From contig DATBMH010000013.1 in assembly GCA_036554945.1 (NCBI GenBank), positions 1-56,003 of the forward strand: a stretch of DNA of 56,003 bases. The letters are read 5' to 3'. Below the pieces are notes generated by a model. It saw only the letters and a program-made list of their open reading frames with translations. It made no database searches and was not told the DNA's origin. Made by a program: the position numbers and the translations under genes. The DNA is from JACDAN01 sp036554945. GTDB taxonomy: Bacteria; Actinomycetota; Thermoleophilia; Gaiellales; Gaiellaceae. Positions 24,201 to 33,014 of this stretch are shown here, piece after piece (the stretch's first letter is position 1; each line of letters begins with the position of its first letter).

Positions 24201-25180
24201 CTCCGCTGGCCGTCACGAGCCCGGCGGACAACTCGTCCGTCACCGCCTCGCCGGTGAGCGTCACCGGCACGACCGCCCGCGGGAACAAGGTGTACGTGTC
24301 CGCGACGAACACGGACACGGGGTCGGCCGGCACCGTCGCCTCGACGACCGCAGCCGCCGACGGCTCCTTCAGCCTCGACGTCGCGATCACGGGCGGCACC
24401 AACGTCCTGAACGTCGTCGCCGTCAGCTCGAAGGGAGGCACCGCGCACGCGAGGCGAACCGTCCTGCTCGACGTCCTGCCGGGGACGCTGCTGCTGGACG
24501 CTGCCGACCCGGACGGGGACGACAACGGCCCGGGCAACTACGCCTACCCGACGTTCGCGGGCTTCCGGCCGGGCGCCTTCGACATCCAGCGCTTCCAGGT
24601 CTTCGACTCCGGCGACAGCGTCACGTTCCGGCTCAGGACACGCGACCTGTCCGAGACGTTCGGCAGCCCGCTCGGCGCGCAGCTCGTCGACGTCTACGTG
24701 CGCGTGCCGGGCGCGGCCACGACGTCGACCGCAGCCGCGCACCCGCTGCGCAACTTCACGATCGCGCCCGCCTTCGCGTGGAGCCGGCTGATCCAGGTCC
24801 AGGGCTTCGGCCAGCGGTACGTCGACGCCGGCGGGAGCACGCTGGGCACGGCCACGATCTCCGCGAACCCGATCTCGCGCTTCATCACGTTCAGCGTCCC
24901 GAAGGCCACGCTAGGGACGCCCGGCCCGGGCTGGGGCTTCGTGGTCGTCCTGACCGGCCAGGACGGGTTCAGCCCGGATCAGGCCCGCGGCTTCGCGCCG
25001 ACCCCGCAGGAGTTCCAGTTCGGCGTGTGCGCCACCGCGAGTGCCGATCCGCACTGCACGTTCGATCCCGGCCTCGTGCCGAAGGCGGTCGACGTGATCC
25101 CGGCGCCGGGCGTGTCCCAGTCGACCGAGCTCGACTACACGCTCGGGCCTGTCCGGCTGACCGGCGTCGGCATCCCGTAG
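21296..25180 (+). CDS. Secreted GH15 glucodextranase/glucoamylase-like enzyme
   Basis: A 1294-residue exported enzyme attacking alpha-glucans from chain ends. Order: signal peptide (1-27, ending AAATA); two similar pullulanase-associated-type modules (about 30-120 and 130-235, each with SFQSELGC- or SLQSELGC-like starts and SWDENYG); a GH15 N-terminal beta domain (about 245-500); an (alpha/alpha)6 catalytic domain (about 520-960) with catalytic Glu candidates in QLDETAYP (near 648) and IPEQNWE (near 895); an Ig-like domain with TSPADNSSVTASPVSVTGTT (from about 975); and a glucodextranase C-terminal-type module to the end. The layout matches glucodextranase rather than plain glucoamylase, plus two extra N-terminal modules. 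GTG start. Confidence 0.9.
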   Translation: MRSSRYLHGLLLALAAALVLLPAATAQTPNPSSVTIAGSLQSELGCPADWQPECAATHLAYDAGDDVWQGTFSLPAGSYEYKAALNGSWDENYGRNAQPNGANIPLELPSPAGVKFYYDHKSHWITDNRGSVIAVAPGSFQSELGCPGDWDPGCLRSWLQDPDGDGTYSFETTALPPGAYESKVAIGESWDENYGQGGVPNGPNIPFTVPAAGAKVVFTYDAATHVLTIAVTTPGAPGGPGALSHFDLARKDCLGTARNTTSKVWYTVANGVLSDVYYPTVDNTNLETLQYVVTDGATFTDLQTRDMTYAVRAIHGSGGMACKVTATAKSGRYRIETDYVTDPKRNTVLMHVRFRPKHAGYRLYVRFDPTVNGNGGGGAGNGGADSATVDRSTGHPVLVSSDPVTATNAANRDYAQPVYAALDGALGEASSGFVGSASDGLVQLDATHELAPTYDDALGGNVVQTARVLLGHGGSTVLALGFGSSQEEAVETAEGSLGAGFWRALVRYKLGWKLYDRSLDEPRTEKLRGLSRWEEERLEDAYYLSANVIKASEDKTFPGAIVASLASPWGQAVSAGDPANTYFGSYREVFARDLYESWTGLVAAGDLDTARDATLFLFERQQLPDGSMPRNSLVNGKVAPDSFGVQLDETAYPILMAYQLGLTGRSLYQDHIKRAADFLISRGPAFGVERWEEQSGFSPSTIASEIAGLVAAAQLARANGDTASAAVWLGVADHWQRSIKAWTVTTNGPLATHPYFIRLSKTGDPNAAISYNVGNGGPTLDQRAVIDAGFLELVRLGVLHPRDAVVRRSLSVVDATIKRTTERGPGWHRYNGDGYGDRASDGRPWAPSGQGTGHLWPALSAERGEHELVIGDEREAASLLLGMSRFASGIGLIPEQNWELPDLAASPFGTDPTVASIGFENGGAAGSASPLTWSAASFVRLARDLAKGRNVVLPAATHARYVARTQGTTPLAVTSPADNSSVTASPVSVTGTTARGNKVYVSATNTDTGSAGTVASTTAAADGSFSLDVAITGGTNVLNVVAVSSKGGTAHARRTVLLDVLPGTLLLDAADPDGDDNGPGNYAYPTFAGFRPGAFDIQRFQVFDSGDSVTFRLRTRDLSETFGSPLGAQLVDVYVRVPGAATTSTAAAHPLRNFTIAPAFAWSRLIQVQGFGQRYVDAGGSTLGTATISANPISRFITFSVPKATLGTPGPGWGFVVVLTGQDGFSPDQARGFAPTPQEFQFGVCATASADPHCTFDPGLVPKAVDVIPAPGVSQSTELDYTLGPVRLTGVGIP

Positions 25181-25188
25181 CGCCCGGG

Positions 25189-26790
25189 TCAGGCGGAGGC
25201 GCGCAGGCGGCGCCGGCCGAGGATCTCCCGTGCGGCGTTGAGGCCCGGCGTGCCCATCACGCCGCCGCCGGGGTGCGCGGCGGCGCCGCACAGGTACAAG
25301 CCCGCGATCGGCGTCCGGTAGCCCGTGTGGCCGGGTACCGGCCGGAAGGCGAACAGCTGTCCCGGCGTCATGGCGCCCTGGAAGATGTTGCCGCCGGTGA
25401 GGCTGAAGACCCGCTCCAGATCTGGAGGCGCCAGCACCTGGCGGTCGATGACGGAGCGCTTGAAGTTCGGCGCGTACTCGTCGAGCAGGTCGAAGCAGCG
25501 GTCGGCGAAAGCGTCGCGATGATCGTCCCAGGTGCCGTCCCGCAGGTCGTACGGCGCGTACTGGATGAACATGGACATCAGGTGCTTCCCCTCCGGCGCG
25601 ACCGTCGGGTCGACGACCGAGGGGATCGTGAGCTCGAGCACCGGCTCCGCCGACGAGCGCCCGTACTTGGCATCGTCGAAGGCGCGCTCGATGTAGTCCT
25701 GGTCCGGGCAGATGTGGATGGTGCCACGGTGCTGCGGTCCCGGCTCGCTCCCCGGCACTGCGCGGAAGTCGGGCAGCTCGGCGAGGGCGACGTTGATCTT
25801 CAGCGAGGCGCTCGCGTAGCTGATCCGCTCGACGTCGGCGACGAACGCCTCGGGCAGCGCGCTCCGGTCGAGGAGGCCCAGGAACGTGACGCGGGCGTCC
25901 GCGTTGCTCGCCACGACCGGGGCGTGGAACTCGTCGCCGCCGGCGACCGCCACGCCTACGGCGCGGCCGTCCCGCACGAGGATCGACTCCACCTCTGCCT
26001 CGCAGCGGATCTCGGCGCCGAGGTCCCTGGCGACGGCCGCCAGCGCCTGCGTGATCCCGCCCATGCCGCCGCGCATGTAGCCCCACACGCCCCGCTTGCC
26101 GCCCGCCTCGCCCATCACGTGGTGGAAGAGGACGTAGGCGGTGCCCGGCATCGAGGGGCTCGCCATCGCGCCGATGACCGCGTCCGTCGCCAGCGTCCCC
26201 TTCAGCTCCTCGGACTCGAACCAGCGGTCGAGGATCGGCCGTGCCGCGCCGGTGAGGATCTCGACCGCCTCGCCCGTTGCGTCGCCGAGCCGGCGGAACG
26301 CCCGTCCCAGGCTGAGCATCGTCCTGAGGTCGCGCGGACGGGGCTTCAGCAGGTCGGGCGGCGCCATCGTCAAGGTGGGCTCGATCACGGCTGCCACCCG
26401 CTCGAGCATCGCCTCGTACGCCGGGAAGCGCTCGGCGTCTCGCTCGCTGAACTTCGCGATCTCCCGGCGGGTCAGGTCGGCGTCGGGCCCCATCAGCAGC
26501 GATCGGCCGTCCGGGAACGGCGTGAACGACGAGGGATCGCGCGCAAGGACCTCGTAGCCGTACGAGGGAAGCTTCAGGTCGCGCACGATCCCCGTGTGGA
26601 AGAGGCTGTTGACGTACGCGGCCGTCGAGACCTTGAAGCCGGGGAAGGTCTCCTCGGTGACGCACGCGCCGCCGACGACGTCGCGCCGCTCGAGGACGAG
26701 GACGCGTCTCCCGGCCCGCGCGAGGTAGCAGGCGGTCACCAGCCCGTTGTGGCCCGCGCCGATCACGATGGCGTCGTAGCTCGAGCTCAT
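25189..26790 (-). CDS. FAD-dependent phytoene desaturase-like oxidoreductase (PYROXD2 type)
   Basis: A 533-residue flavoprotein. The N-terminal dinucleotide fold AIVIGAGHNGLVTACYLARAG and LERRDVVGGACVTEE are typical of the carotenoid-desaturase/PYROXD2 group. The C-terminal GLYLCGAAAHPGGGVMGTPG closes the FAD site. Members without carotenoid genes nearby act on unknown substrates, and no crt genes are present here. An alternative ATG 12 bases upstream is possible. It is convergent with the GH15 gene (8 bp apart), and a TAGGCT hexamer lies just upstream. Confidence 0.87.
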   Translation of the reverse strand: MSSSYDAIVIGAGHNGLVTACYLARAGRRVLVLERRDVVGGACVTEETFPGFKVSTAAYVNSLFHTGIVRDLKLPSYGYEVLARDPSSFTPFPDGRSLLMGPDADLTRREIAKFSERDAERFPAYEAMLERVAAVIEPTLTMAPPDLLKPRPRDLRTMLSLGRAFRRLGDATGEAVEILTGAARPILDRWFESEELKGTLATDAVIGAMASPSMPGTAYVLFHHVMGEAGGKRGVWGYMRGGMGGITQALAAVARDLGAEIRCEAEVESILVRDGRAVGVAVAGGDEFHAPVVASNADARVTFLGLLDRSALPEAFVADVERISYASASLKINVALAELPDFRAVPGSEPGPQHRGTIHICPDQDYIERAFDDAKYGRSSAEPVLELTIPSVVDPTVAPEGKHLMSMFIQYAPYDLRDGTWDDHRDAFADRCFDLLDEYAPNFKRSVIDRQVLAPPDLERVFSLTGGNIFQGAMTPGQLFAFRPVPGHTGYRTPIAGLYLCGAAAHPGGGVMGTPGLNAAREILGRRRLRASA

Positions 26791-26820
26791 CGCCGGCGCC
26801 ATTCCTGTGTGGGTGCGAGC

Positions 26821-27456
26821 CTAGGGACCCTGCGTCGGATTCTGTCTTCGGCTGAGGATCTGCTCCATCGATCGAACCCGAGGCGTTCGCCAGATCACGT
26901 CACCACGACCGTTCAACGCCGCGAGCCCGAGGTGGCTGCCCTGGGGGAGTGTGTCCGCGTAGTAGACGTTCTCGACGACGTCGGCCGCAGGGTGAAGACG
27001 GTCGTCCGCATCGATCACCGCGATTTGCGCGACCCCGTCGGCCGCGATCCCTTCAAGGCGCATGTAATGCGGAAACGGCCGCTCGTGCGACATCGTGATG
27101 GGCGAGAAGTCCATGACCGGTAAGCGACTTGACGGAAACTGCGGTTTGGATTGGCAGCCGATCGCGCCGACCCGGCGCGAGCCCCTTCGGAGTGTGCCCG
27201 TGCCCCAGCAAGCGGTCGGAGTAGCCGGGAGGCGATAGAACTCGCGGTCGCCCCGCTGGGCGAGCACGAATGCCTCGTCTCCGAACATCGGGGCGTTCGG
27301 GCGCGCCCCGACGTCGAGCGCGAGGCTGATCGGTTTCCCGCGGTTCGAGACCTCGGTCAGCGATTCGCTGCGCTCGTCCTTCCGCAAGCTGACCGCGACT
27401 GCCACCCCGGCAGCCAGGGCGATCACGACGAGAACGGCTCCGATGCGCCGAACCAT
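26821..27456 (-). CDS. Membrane-anchored hypothetical protein (211 aa)
   Basis: A 211-residue protein with an N-terminal hydrophobic anchor (IGAVLVVIALAAGVAVAVSL) and an extracytoplasmic remainder. The body includes two cysteines (PTACWGTG and GAIGCQSKPQF) that could form a disulfide. I do not recognise the family. A TAGACT hexamer ends 7 bases before the ATG, pointing to a leaderless transcript. It ends just before the PYROXD2-like gene on the same strand. Confidence 0.65.
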   Translation of the reverse strand: MVRRIGAVLVVIALAAGVAVAVSLRKDERSESLTEVSNRGKPISLALDVGARPNAPMFGDEAFVLAQRGDREFYRLPATPTACWGTGTLRRGSRRVGAIGCQSKPQFPSSRLPVMDFSPITMSHERPFPHYMRLEGIAADGVAQIAVIDADDRLHPAADVVENVYYADTLPQGSHLGLAALNGRGDVIWRTPRVRSMEQILSRRQNPTQGP

Positions 27457-27498
27457 CGCCCGAAGTCTAGGCCGTCCTCTGTCGCTGGGACCGACACG

Positions 27499-28053
27499 TC
27501 ATCGAGGCGGCACGACCTTCGCGACGACCCAGTGGTTCTTCCCGAGGCGCCGGACGCGCTCGAACCCCCGGCGTTCGAACATCGACAGCGCGCCGTTGTA
27601 CAGAAAAGACGACGAGACCTTCCGGCCGCCGATGTCCTCCGGGTAGCTCTCGACGGTGCCTCCGCCGAGGCGGGCGATCTCGTCCAGGGCGCCGTCGAGC
27701 GCGGCCGCGGCGACGCCTCTGCGGCGGTGCTCCTTGTGGACGACGAAGCAGGTGATGCGCCAGTCGGGGAGCTCGGCGAGGCCCTCCTCGTACTTCCGCC
27801 GGTGCTTGATGCGCGGGAGTTCGTCGGTCGACCCGAACTGGCACCAGCCGACGCAGTCCGTTCCGTCGTACACGAGTGCTGCGTGAGCCTGTCCCTCGCG
27901 GACGCGGCGCTCCTTCACGGCGCGGTTGCCGTCGTACCCGCCGCCGACACCCTCGGCGTGGAAGCCCATGCACCAGCAGCCGCCCCAGACGCCGTTGTGC
28001 GCCTCGACCATCGTGGCGAAGTCGGGCCAGGTCTCCGGGCTCAGGGGACGCAC
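27499..28053 (-). CDS. GNAT-family N-acetyltransferase
   Basis: A 184-residue acetyltransferase. The N-terminal motif NGVWGGCWCMGFH belongs to a GNAT subfamily with a cysteine pair. The acetyl-CoA region is ITCFVVHKEHRRRGVAAAALDGAL (R/Q-x-x-G-x-A loop), followed by ALSMFERRGFERV. Acceptor unknown. The GTG start chosen gives the typical MRPLSPETWPDF beginning and lies about 24 bases after the upstream cyclase stop, so the two may be co-transcribed. Confidence 0.8.
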   Translation of the reverse strand: MRPLSPETWPDFATMVEAHNGVWGGCWCMGFHAEGVGGGYDGNRAVKERRVREGQAHAALVYDGTDCVGWCQFGSTDELPRIKHRRKYEEGLAELPDWRITCFVVHKEHRRRGVAAAALDGALDEIARLGGGTVESYPEDIGGRKVSSSFLYNGALSMFERRGFERVRRLGKNHWVVAKVVPPR

Positions 28054-28076
28054 ATGGAAGCCGGCCGTCTGCCGCG

Positions 28077-28922
28077 CTACCAGGTGGCGATCACACGGCA
28101 GGGACCGCCGGAGCCCTCCTCCCAGGGGATCAGCCCGACGTAGGCGACGGCGCCCACGGGCGGGATCCGGTCCAGGTTGTTGAGGTTCTCGAGCCCGTAC
28201 CGGTCCGTGGCCAGGAAGTTGACGTGGACCGGAAACGTCGACGAGTTGCCCGGGTCCAGGCTCAGCGTGTCGACGCCGATGGCCGTGACCTTCCGGCGCT
28301 CGGCGAGCCACATCGCGGCTTCCTCGCTGTAGCCGGGGAAGTGGTAGTCCGGGAAGGCCGCACCGCCCTTGAACTCGAGCGGGTCGCCGACCTTGGAGGC
28401 CCAGCCGGAGTCCATGCAGACGATCGACCGGTCCGGGATGCGACCGTGCCGCCGCTCGAAGCGCCGGAGGTCGTCCACGGTGAGCGTCGCGTCGGGATCA
28501 CGCTCGGCCCGCCGCGAGATGTCGACGACGACGATCGGGACGAGCAGCTCCTCGAGCGTGATCTGCGGCGAGAACCGCCCGCCGGGGACGAAGTGGCCGG
28601 GAGCGTCCATGTGCGTCCCGGAGTGCTCGCCGAAGGTCCATTCCTGCGAGTAGAACCCGCCGCTCGGGATCGTGACCAGCGTCCTGCGGCTGGGCGGGTC
28701 GAACGTGAACACCGGGAAGCCGGCCGTGAAGACGTGGGTGAGGTCCTGCAGCCGTTTCCTCCCGTGGTGCTGCGGCTTTCGGTGTCCTGCGGATGCGAGG
28801 CCGGGGAAGGCGGCGGCGACGGCGGCCGTGGCGCCGGCGAGGACCGCGGTGCGGCGGTCGACGCGCCGATCCTCCTGCTCGACCTGCTCGCGGACGATCT
28901 CGACGGTTCCGGGGAGACACAT
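28077..28922 (-). CDS. Exported cyclase/kynurenine formamidase-family hydrolase
   Basis: A 281-residue protein of the 'putative cyclase' (KynB-like) family. The metal-binding motif HSGTHMDAPGHF (HxGTHxDxPxH) is intact near residue 100, and later SIVCMDSGWASK and AIGVDTLSLDPG match the fold. An RRTAVLAGATAAVAAAFPG segment at residues 23-41 looks like a Tat signal, so it may act outside the membrane, unlike cytoplasmic KynB. The start has GAGGAGG before it. Substrate could be a formamide, lactone or cyclic amide. Confidence 0.82.
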   Translation of the reverse strand: MCLPGTVEIVREQVEQEDRRVDRRTAVLAGATAAVAAAFPGLASAGHRKPQHHGRKRLQDLTHVFTAGFPVFTFDPPSRRTLVTIPSGGFYSQEWTFGEHSGTHMDAPGHFVPGGRFSPQITLEELLVPIVVVDISRRAERDPDATLTVDDLRRFERRHGRIPDRSIVCMDSGWASKVGDPLEFKGGAAFPDYHFPGYSEEAAMWLAERRKVTAIGVDTLSLDPGNSSTFPVHVNFLATDRYGLENLNNLDRIPPVGAVAYVGLIPWEEGSGGPCRVIATW

Positions 28923-29022
28923 GGCTCCTCCTCTCAGGTCGTTGGCCCGAGTCTAGGGCGACAGGGTGCGCCGCGTGCTCGACCGTCGTCCGGGGGGCGG
29001 CCGAGAGGTAGGTTCCGTGCGT

Positions 29023-30522
29023 ATGGCGTCGACTGGCGCTGCGAACGCTCCGGCCGCGGCGGGGGTCCTCGCCGCTGCGTGCGTGTCCGCGCTCGTCGTC
29101 AACGCGAACACCTCCGCCGTCACGATCCTCCTGCCGTCGATCAGCGAGGACGTCGACGCGCCCGTCGCCCAGCTCCAGTGGGCCGTGACCGGCTACTCGC
29201 TGGTCGGCGCAGCGGTGATCGTCACCTCGGGCGCGCTCGGCGACGTGCTCGGCCGGCGGAGGGTGTTCCTCGCCGGGCTCGTCCTCTTCGTCGCCTGCTG
29301 CGTGCTGATCGCGCTCTCGACGAGCGGCGCCGGCGTGATCGTCGGGCGGATGATCCAGGGGGCCTCCGGCGCGACGATCCTCGCCTGCGGGATGAGCCTG
29401 TTATCCGTCTCCTCGTCGGGAAGGGGACAGATGAAGGCCGTCACGCTCTGGGGCGCGGCCTCGGCGGCCGGCGGGGCGCTTGGCCCCCTGGTCGGCGGCG
29501 TCCTCGTCGACACGACCGGCTGGCAAGGCCTCTTCTGGATCGACGCCGCGATCGCCGCCGCCTGCATCCCGCTCACGCTGGCGACGGTCAAGGAGTCGCG
29601 CGATCCTGGGCGGTCGCGCTCGATCGACTTCGCCGGGACCGTGCTCGTCGCGCTGATCTTCGCGCCCCTGGTCCTGGCGCTGAGCAAGGGCACCGACTGG
29701 GGCTGGCTCTCGGCCGCCACGCTCGTGAGCTTCGCGGTCACCGTCGTCGCGACCGTGCTCTTCGTCGTCGTCGAGAAGCGGGCGGCCGCACCGCTCGTCG
29801 ACCTGCGTCTGCTGCGCAACGGGGTGCTGGTCGGGGCGACGATCGCGATCCTGATCGTGGCCGGGACGATCAACGGGCTCATGTACCTCCTGAGCTTGTA
29901 CTTCCAGGACCCGGACGGGCTCGGCTTCGGCGCCCTCGAAGCCGGCCTTGCGACACTGCCCGCCGCGGCCGGGATGATCGCGATCACCCCGCTGATCACG
30001 CCGCTCGCCGGACGCATCGGAGCGGGGCGGGCGATCGGGCTCGGCTTCCTCCTCGCGGCCGTGGGGTTCGGCGCGCTGGCGTTCGTGGACGACTCCTGGC
30101 GCTACGCCGCGTTCGTGCTCCCGATGGTCGTGCTCGCGGTCGGCCTCGGATTTGCGAACGGCCCGGCGTCCTCGGGGTCGACGGCCGCCGTGTCCGCGGA
30201 CCAGGTCGGCGCCGCCTCGGGGATCTCGAACATGGCGCGCTACGTCGGCGCCGCCGTCGCCGTGGCCGCGGTGGCGACGCTGAGCAACGCCGTCGCGGTC
30301 GACCGCCGGGCGGCCGGCGACACCGACTCCGAGGCCCTCGCCGCCGGGCTCGCGAGCGCGTCGCTGCTGATGGCGGTCATGTCCGCGCTCGGCGTCGCCC
30401 TGATCGTCCTGATGAGGCGCCACAGGATCAGGGAGGCTCGAGGCGTCGACCGAGCCGCCGCCGCCGCCGTCACCACGCACACCATTCCCACCGAGCCCAC
30501 TGCGGCGTCGTCAGCACCGTGA
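29023..30522 (+). CDS. MFS exporter, DHA2 (EmrB/QacA) family
   Basis: A 499-residue, 14-helix drug:proton antiporter. Motif A-like GALGDVLGRRRVFLAG is between helices 2 and 3, and the family segment LQWAVTGYSLVGAAV is present. The tail after residue 465 is hydrophilic. Substrate unknown. A TAGGTT hexamer ends 8 bases before the ATG, so it is probably leaderless. It is divergent from the cyclase gene. Confidence 0.88.
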   Translation: MASTGAANAPAAAGVLAAACVSALVVNANTSAVTILLPSISEDVDAPVAQLQWAVTGYSLVGAAVIVTSGALGDVLGRRRVFLAGLVLFVACCVLIALSTSGAGVIVGRMIQGASGATILACGMSLLSVSSSGRGQMKAVTLWGAASAAGGALGPLVGGVLVDTTGWQGLFWIDAAIAAACIPLTLATVKESRDPGRSRSIDFAGTVLVALIFAPLVLALSKGTDWGWLSAATLVSFAVTVVATVLFVVVEKRAAAPLVDLRLLRNGVLVGATIAILIVAGTINGLMYLLSLYFQDPDGLGFGALEAGLATLPAAAGMIAITPLITPLAGRIGAGRAIGLGFLLAAVGFGALAFVDDSWRYAAFVLPMVVLAVGLGFANGPASSGSTAAVSADQVGAASGISNMARYVGAAVAVAAVATLSNAVAVDRRAAGDTDSEALAAGLASASLLMAVMSALGVALIVLMRRHRIREARGVDRAAAAAVTTHTIPTEPTAASSAP

Positions 30523-30540
30523 ACCGAGGAAGGAGCCGCC

Positions 30541-31902
30541 ATGCCGTCAGCTGATCTCCGCGCCGCCGTCGAGGGCCTGATGGGTCGCGCCAAGGACGAC
30601 CTCGCCGAGCTCGTCTCGTTCAAGTCGGTCGCCGACCCCAAGCAGTACCCGCCCGAGGAGTGCGAGCAGGCGGCCCAGTGGGTCATCGACGCCTTCACCG
30701 AGGTGGGGCTCACGGACGTGAAGGCGTCGCCGACGCCGGACGGCAGCAAAGCCGTCCACGGGCATGCACCCGGCCCGGAGGGCGCGCCGACCGTCCTCCT
30801 CTACTCGCACTACGACGTGCAGCCGCCGCTGGGCGAGGAGCACTGGAACACCCCGATCTGGGAGCTAACCGAAAAGGACGGCCGGTGGTACGGCCGCGGC
30901 GCCGCCGACTGCAAGGGCAACATCGTCATGCACCTCACGGCGCTTCGCGCCCTCAAGGACGTCAACGGCGGCTTCCCCTGCGGGATCAAGATCATCTGCG
31001 AAGGGTCCGAGGAGCAGGGCACCGGCGGTCTCGAGGAGTTCGTCCCGGAGAATGTCGAGCTGCTCAGCGCGGACGCGATCCTCGTCGTCGACACGGGGAA
31101 CTTCGCGGTCGGCATCCCGACGCTCACGAGCACCCTCCGCGGGATGACCAGCATCGACATCACGCTGAAGGCGCTCGCCAGCGCGATGCACTCGGGGATG
31201 TTCGGCGGCCCGGCCCCCGACTGCCTCGTGGCGATGATCCAGATGCTCTCGACGCTGCACGACGAGCACGGCAACACGACCGTCGACGGCCTCGACGCGA
31301 CGCAGACGTGGACGGGCGTCGACTACCCGGCCGAGCAGTTCCGCAAGGACGCGAACGTGCTGGAGGGCGTGAAGCTGATGGGCGACGGCACCGTCGCCGA
31401 CCTGCTCTGGGCCCGCCCGTCGGCGACGGTGATCGGGATCGACGTCCCGCACGTGATCGGGTCCGCCGCCGCCGTGCAGGCCTCGGCAAGCGCCCGGGTC
31501 AGCCTGCGGCTGCCGCCCGGGATGACCGGCAAGCAGGCGCAGGACGCGCTCGTCGAGCACCTGGAGAAGCGCGTGCCGTGGGGGATGCACTGCGAGATCG
31601 AGCGCGTGGCGATGGGCGATCCGTTCGTCGGCTCGCTCGAGGGCCCGGCGTTCGAGGCGCTGAAGGCGGCGATGGAGGAGGCGTTCGGGCACGAGATGAC
31701 CACCGAGGGCCAAGGCGGCTCGATCCCGCTCTGCAACGTCCTCGCGGAGACCTATCCGGACGCGGCGATCTTCCTGATGGGCGTCGAGGAGCCGAAGTGC
31801 CTGATCCACGCGCCGAACGAGAGCGTCGACCCCTCCGAGATCCAGCACATGGCTCTGGCGGAGGCCCTGTTCCTCGAGAGGTACGCGGAGGTGAAGCGAT
31901 GA
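30541..31902 (+). CDS. M20 family dipeptidase
   Basis: A 453-residue zinc aminoacyl-peptidase of the M20 (CNDP/PepV-like) family. All five metal-binding positions are conserved: His and Asp in LLYSHYDVQP, Asp in GAADCKG, EE in CEGSEEQG, Asp in LVVDTGNF, and His in LIHAPNESVDP, with lid-domain His in SAMHSGMFGG. AAGGAG precedes the ATG. It overlaps the next aminopeptidase gene by 4 bp; together they would break small peptides in the cytoplasm. It serves as an internal contrast to the altered M20-like protein at 17717-19027. Confidence 0.92.
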   Translation: MPSADLRAAVEGLMGRAKDDLAELVSFKSVADPKQYPPEECEQAAQWVIDAFTEVGLTDVKASPTPDGSKAVHGHAPGPEGAPTVLLYSHYDVQPPLGEEHWNTPIWELTEKDGRWYGRGAADCKGNIVMHLTALRALKDVNGGFPCGIKIICEGSEEQGTGGLEEFVPENVELLSADAILVVDTGNFAVGIPTLTSTLRGMTSIDITLKALASAMHSGMFGGPAPDCLVAMIQMLSTLHDEHGNTTVDGLDATQTWTGVDYPAEQFRKDANVLEGVKLMGDGTVADLLWARPSATVIGIDVPHVIGSAAAVQASASARVSLRLPPGMTGKQAQDALVEHLEKRVPWGMHCEIERVAMGDPFVGSLEGPAFEALKAAMEEAFGHEMTTEGQGGSIPLCNVLAETYPDAAIFLMGVEEPKCLIHAPNESVDPSEIQHMALAEALFLERYAEVKR

Positions 31903-33014
31903 CCCGGGAGTTCACGACCGAGGACTACGCGGCGCGCATGGAGCGCGGTGCGAGGCATGCGGCGGAGGAGGGGCTGACCGGGCTGCTCGTGACGCCCGGC
32001 CCTGACCTCCTGTACTTCACCGGCTACGCGCCGATCGCGATCACCGAGCGGATCACCATGCTGGCGATCCCGGCCTCGGGCGATCCCACGATGATCGTCC
32101 CGATCCTCGAGCGTCCCGACGCGGAGAAGGCGCCGGCCGCGGGTGCGGTCGAGCTGAACGACTGGACAGACGGCTCGGACCCGTACGAGGCAACCGCCGG
32201 GATGCTCGACGGCGACGGCCGCTACGCGATCTCCGACTCGGCCTGGGCGATGCACGTGCTCGGCCTGCAACGGGCGCTCCCGGAGTCCCGCTACGAGTCG
32301 ATGACGACCGCGATGCCCCTGCTCCGGGCCGTGAAGGGAGACGACGAGCTCGAGCGGCTCACCGCCGCGGGCGCTGCCGCGGACGCGAGCTTCGAGGACA
32401 TCGCCGGCGTGCAGTTCGCGGGTCGGAAGGAGAGCGACATCGCCGCCGACCTCACCAACTTCCTGACCCAGCACGGCCACTCGCAGGTGGACTTCACCGT
32501 CGTCGGCTCGGGGCCGAACGGCGCGAACCCGCACCACGAGGTCAGCGAGCGCGTGATCGAGGACGGCGACATGGTCGTGCTCGACTTCGGCGGACTCCTC
32601 GACGGCTACGGCTCCGACACGACGCGCACGGTCCACGTCGGCGAGCCGACGGACGAGGAGCGCGAGGTGCACGACATCGTCCGGCAGGCGCAGCAGGCGG
32701 GCTTCGACGCCGTGCGCCCAGGGATCGCGTGCCAGGAGATCGACCGCGCCGCCCGCAAGGTCATCACCGACGCGGGCTACGGCGAGTACTTCATCCACCG
32801 CGTCGGCCACGGCATCGGCCTCACCACCCACGAGCCGCCGTACATGGTCGAAGGTGAGATGCACCTGATCGAGCCGGGCATGTGCTTCTCGATCGAGCCC
32901 GGGATCTACCTGCCGGACCGGTTCGGCGTGCGGATCGAGGACATCGTCACGGCCACGGAGGACGGCGGTCGCCGGCTCAACAACACGGATCGCGAGCTGC
33001 GAATCGTGTCCTAG
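31899..33014 (+). CDS. M24 Xaa-Pro aminopeptidase/dipeptidase
   Basis: A 371-residue pita-bread metallopeptidase. The creatinase N domain covers about residues 1-140 and the catalytic domain 150-365. Metal ligands are Asp in MVVLDFGGLLDGYGSDTTR (two Asp), His in HRVGHGIGLTTHE, Glu in FSIEPGIYL and Glu in RIEDIVTA. It removes N-terminal residues before proline or splits Xaa-Pro dipeptides. It is coupled to the M20 gene (ATGA) and convergent with the ThrE-like gene, whose stop codon overlaps. Confidence 0.92.
   Translation: MTREFTTEDYAARMERGARHAAEEGLTGLLVTPGPDLLYFTGYAPIAITERITMLAIPASGDPTMIVPILERPDAEKAPAAGAVELNDWTDGSDPYEATAGMLDGDGRYAISDSAWAMHVLGLQRALPESRYESMTTAMPLLRAVKGDDELERLTAAGAAADASFEDIAGVQFAGRKESDIAADLTNFLTQHGHSQVDFTVVGSGPNGANPHHEVSERVIEDGDMVVLDFGGLLDGYGSDTTRTVHVGEPTDEEREVHDIVRQAQQAGFDAVRPGIACQEIDRAARKVITDAGYGEYFIHRVGHGIGLTTHEPPYMVEGEMHLIEPGMCFSIEPGIYLPDRFGVRIEDIVTATEDGGRRLNNTDRELRIVS

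Noticed and set aside
21056..24742. 1228-residue minus-strand open frame opposite the GH15 gene
   Set aside because: Mirror frame of a GC-rich gene; composition is Arg/Val/Ala-biased and no motif is present.
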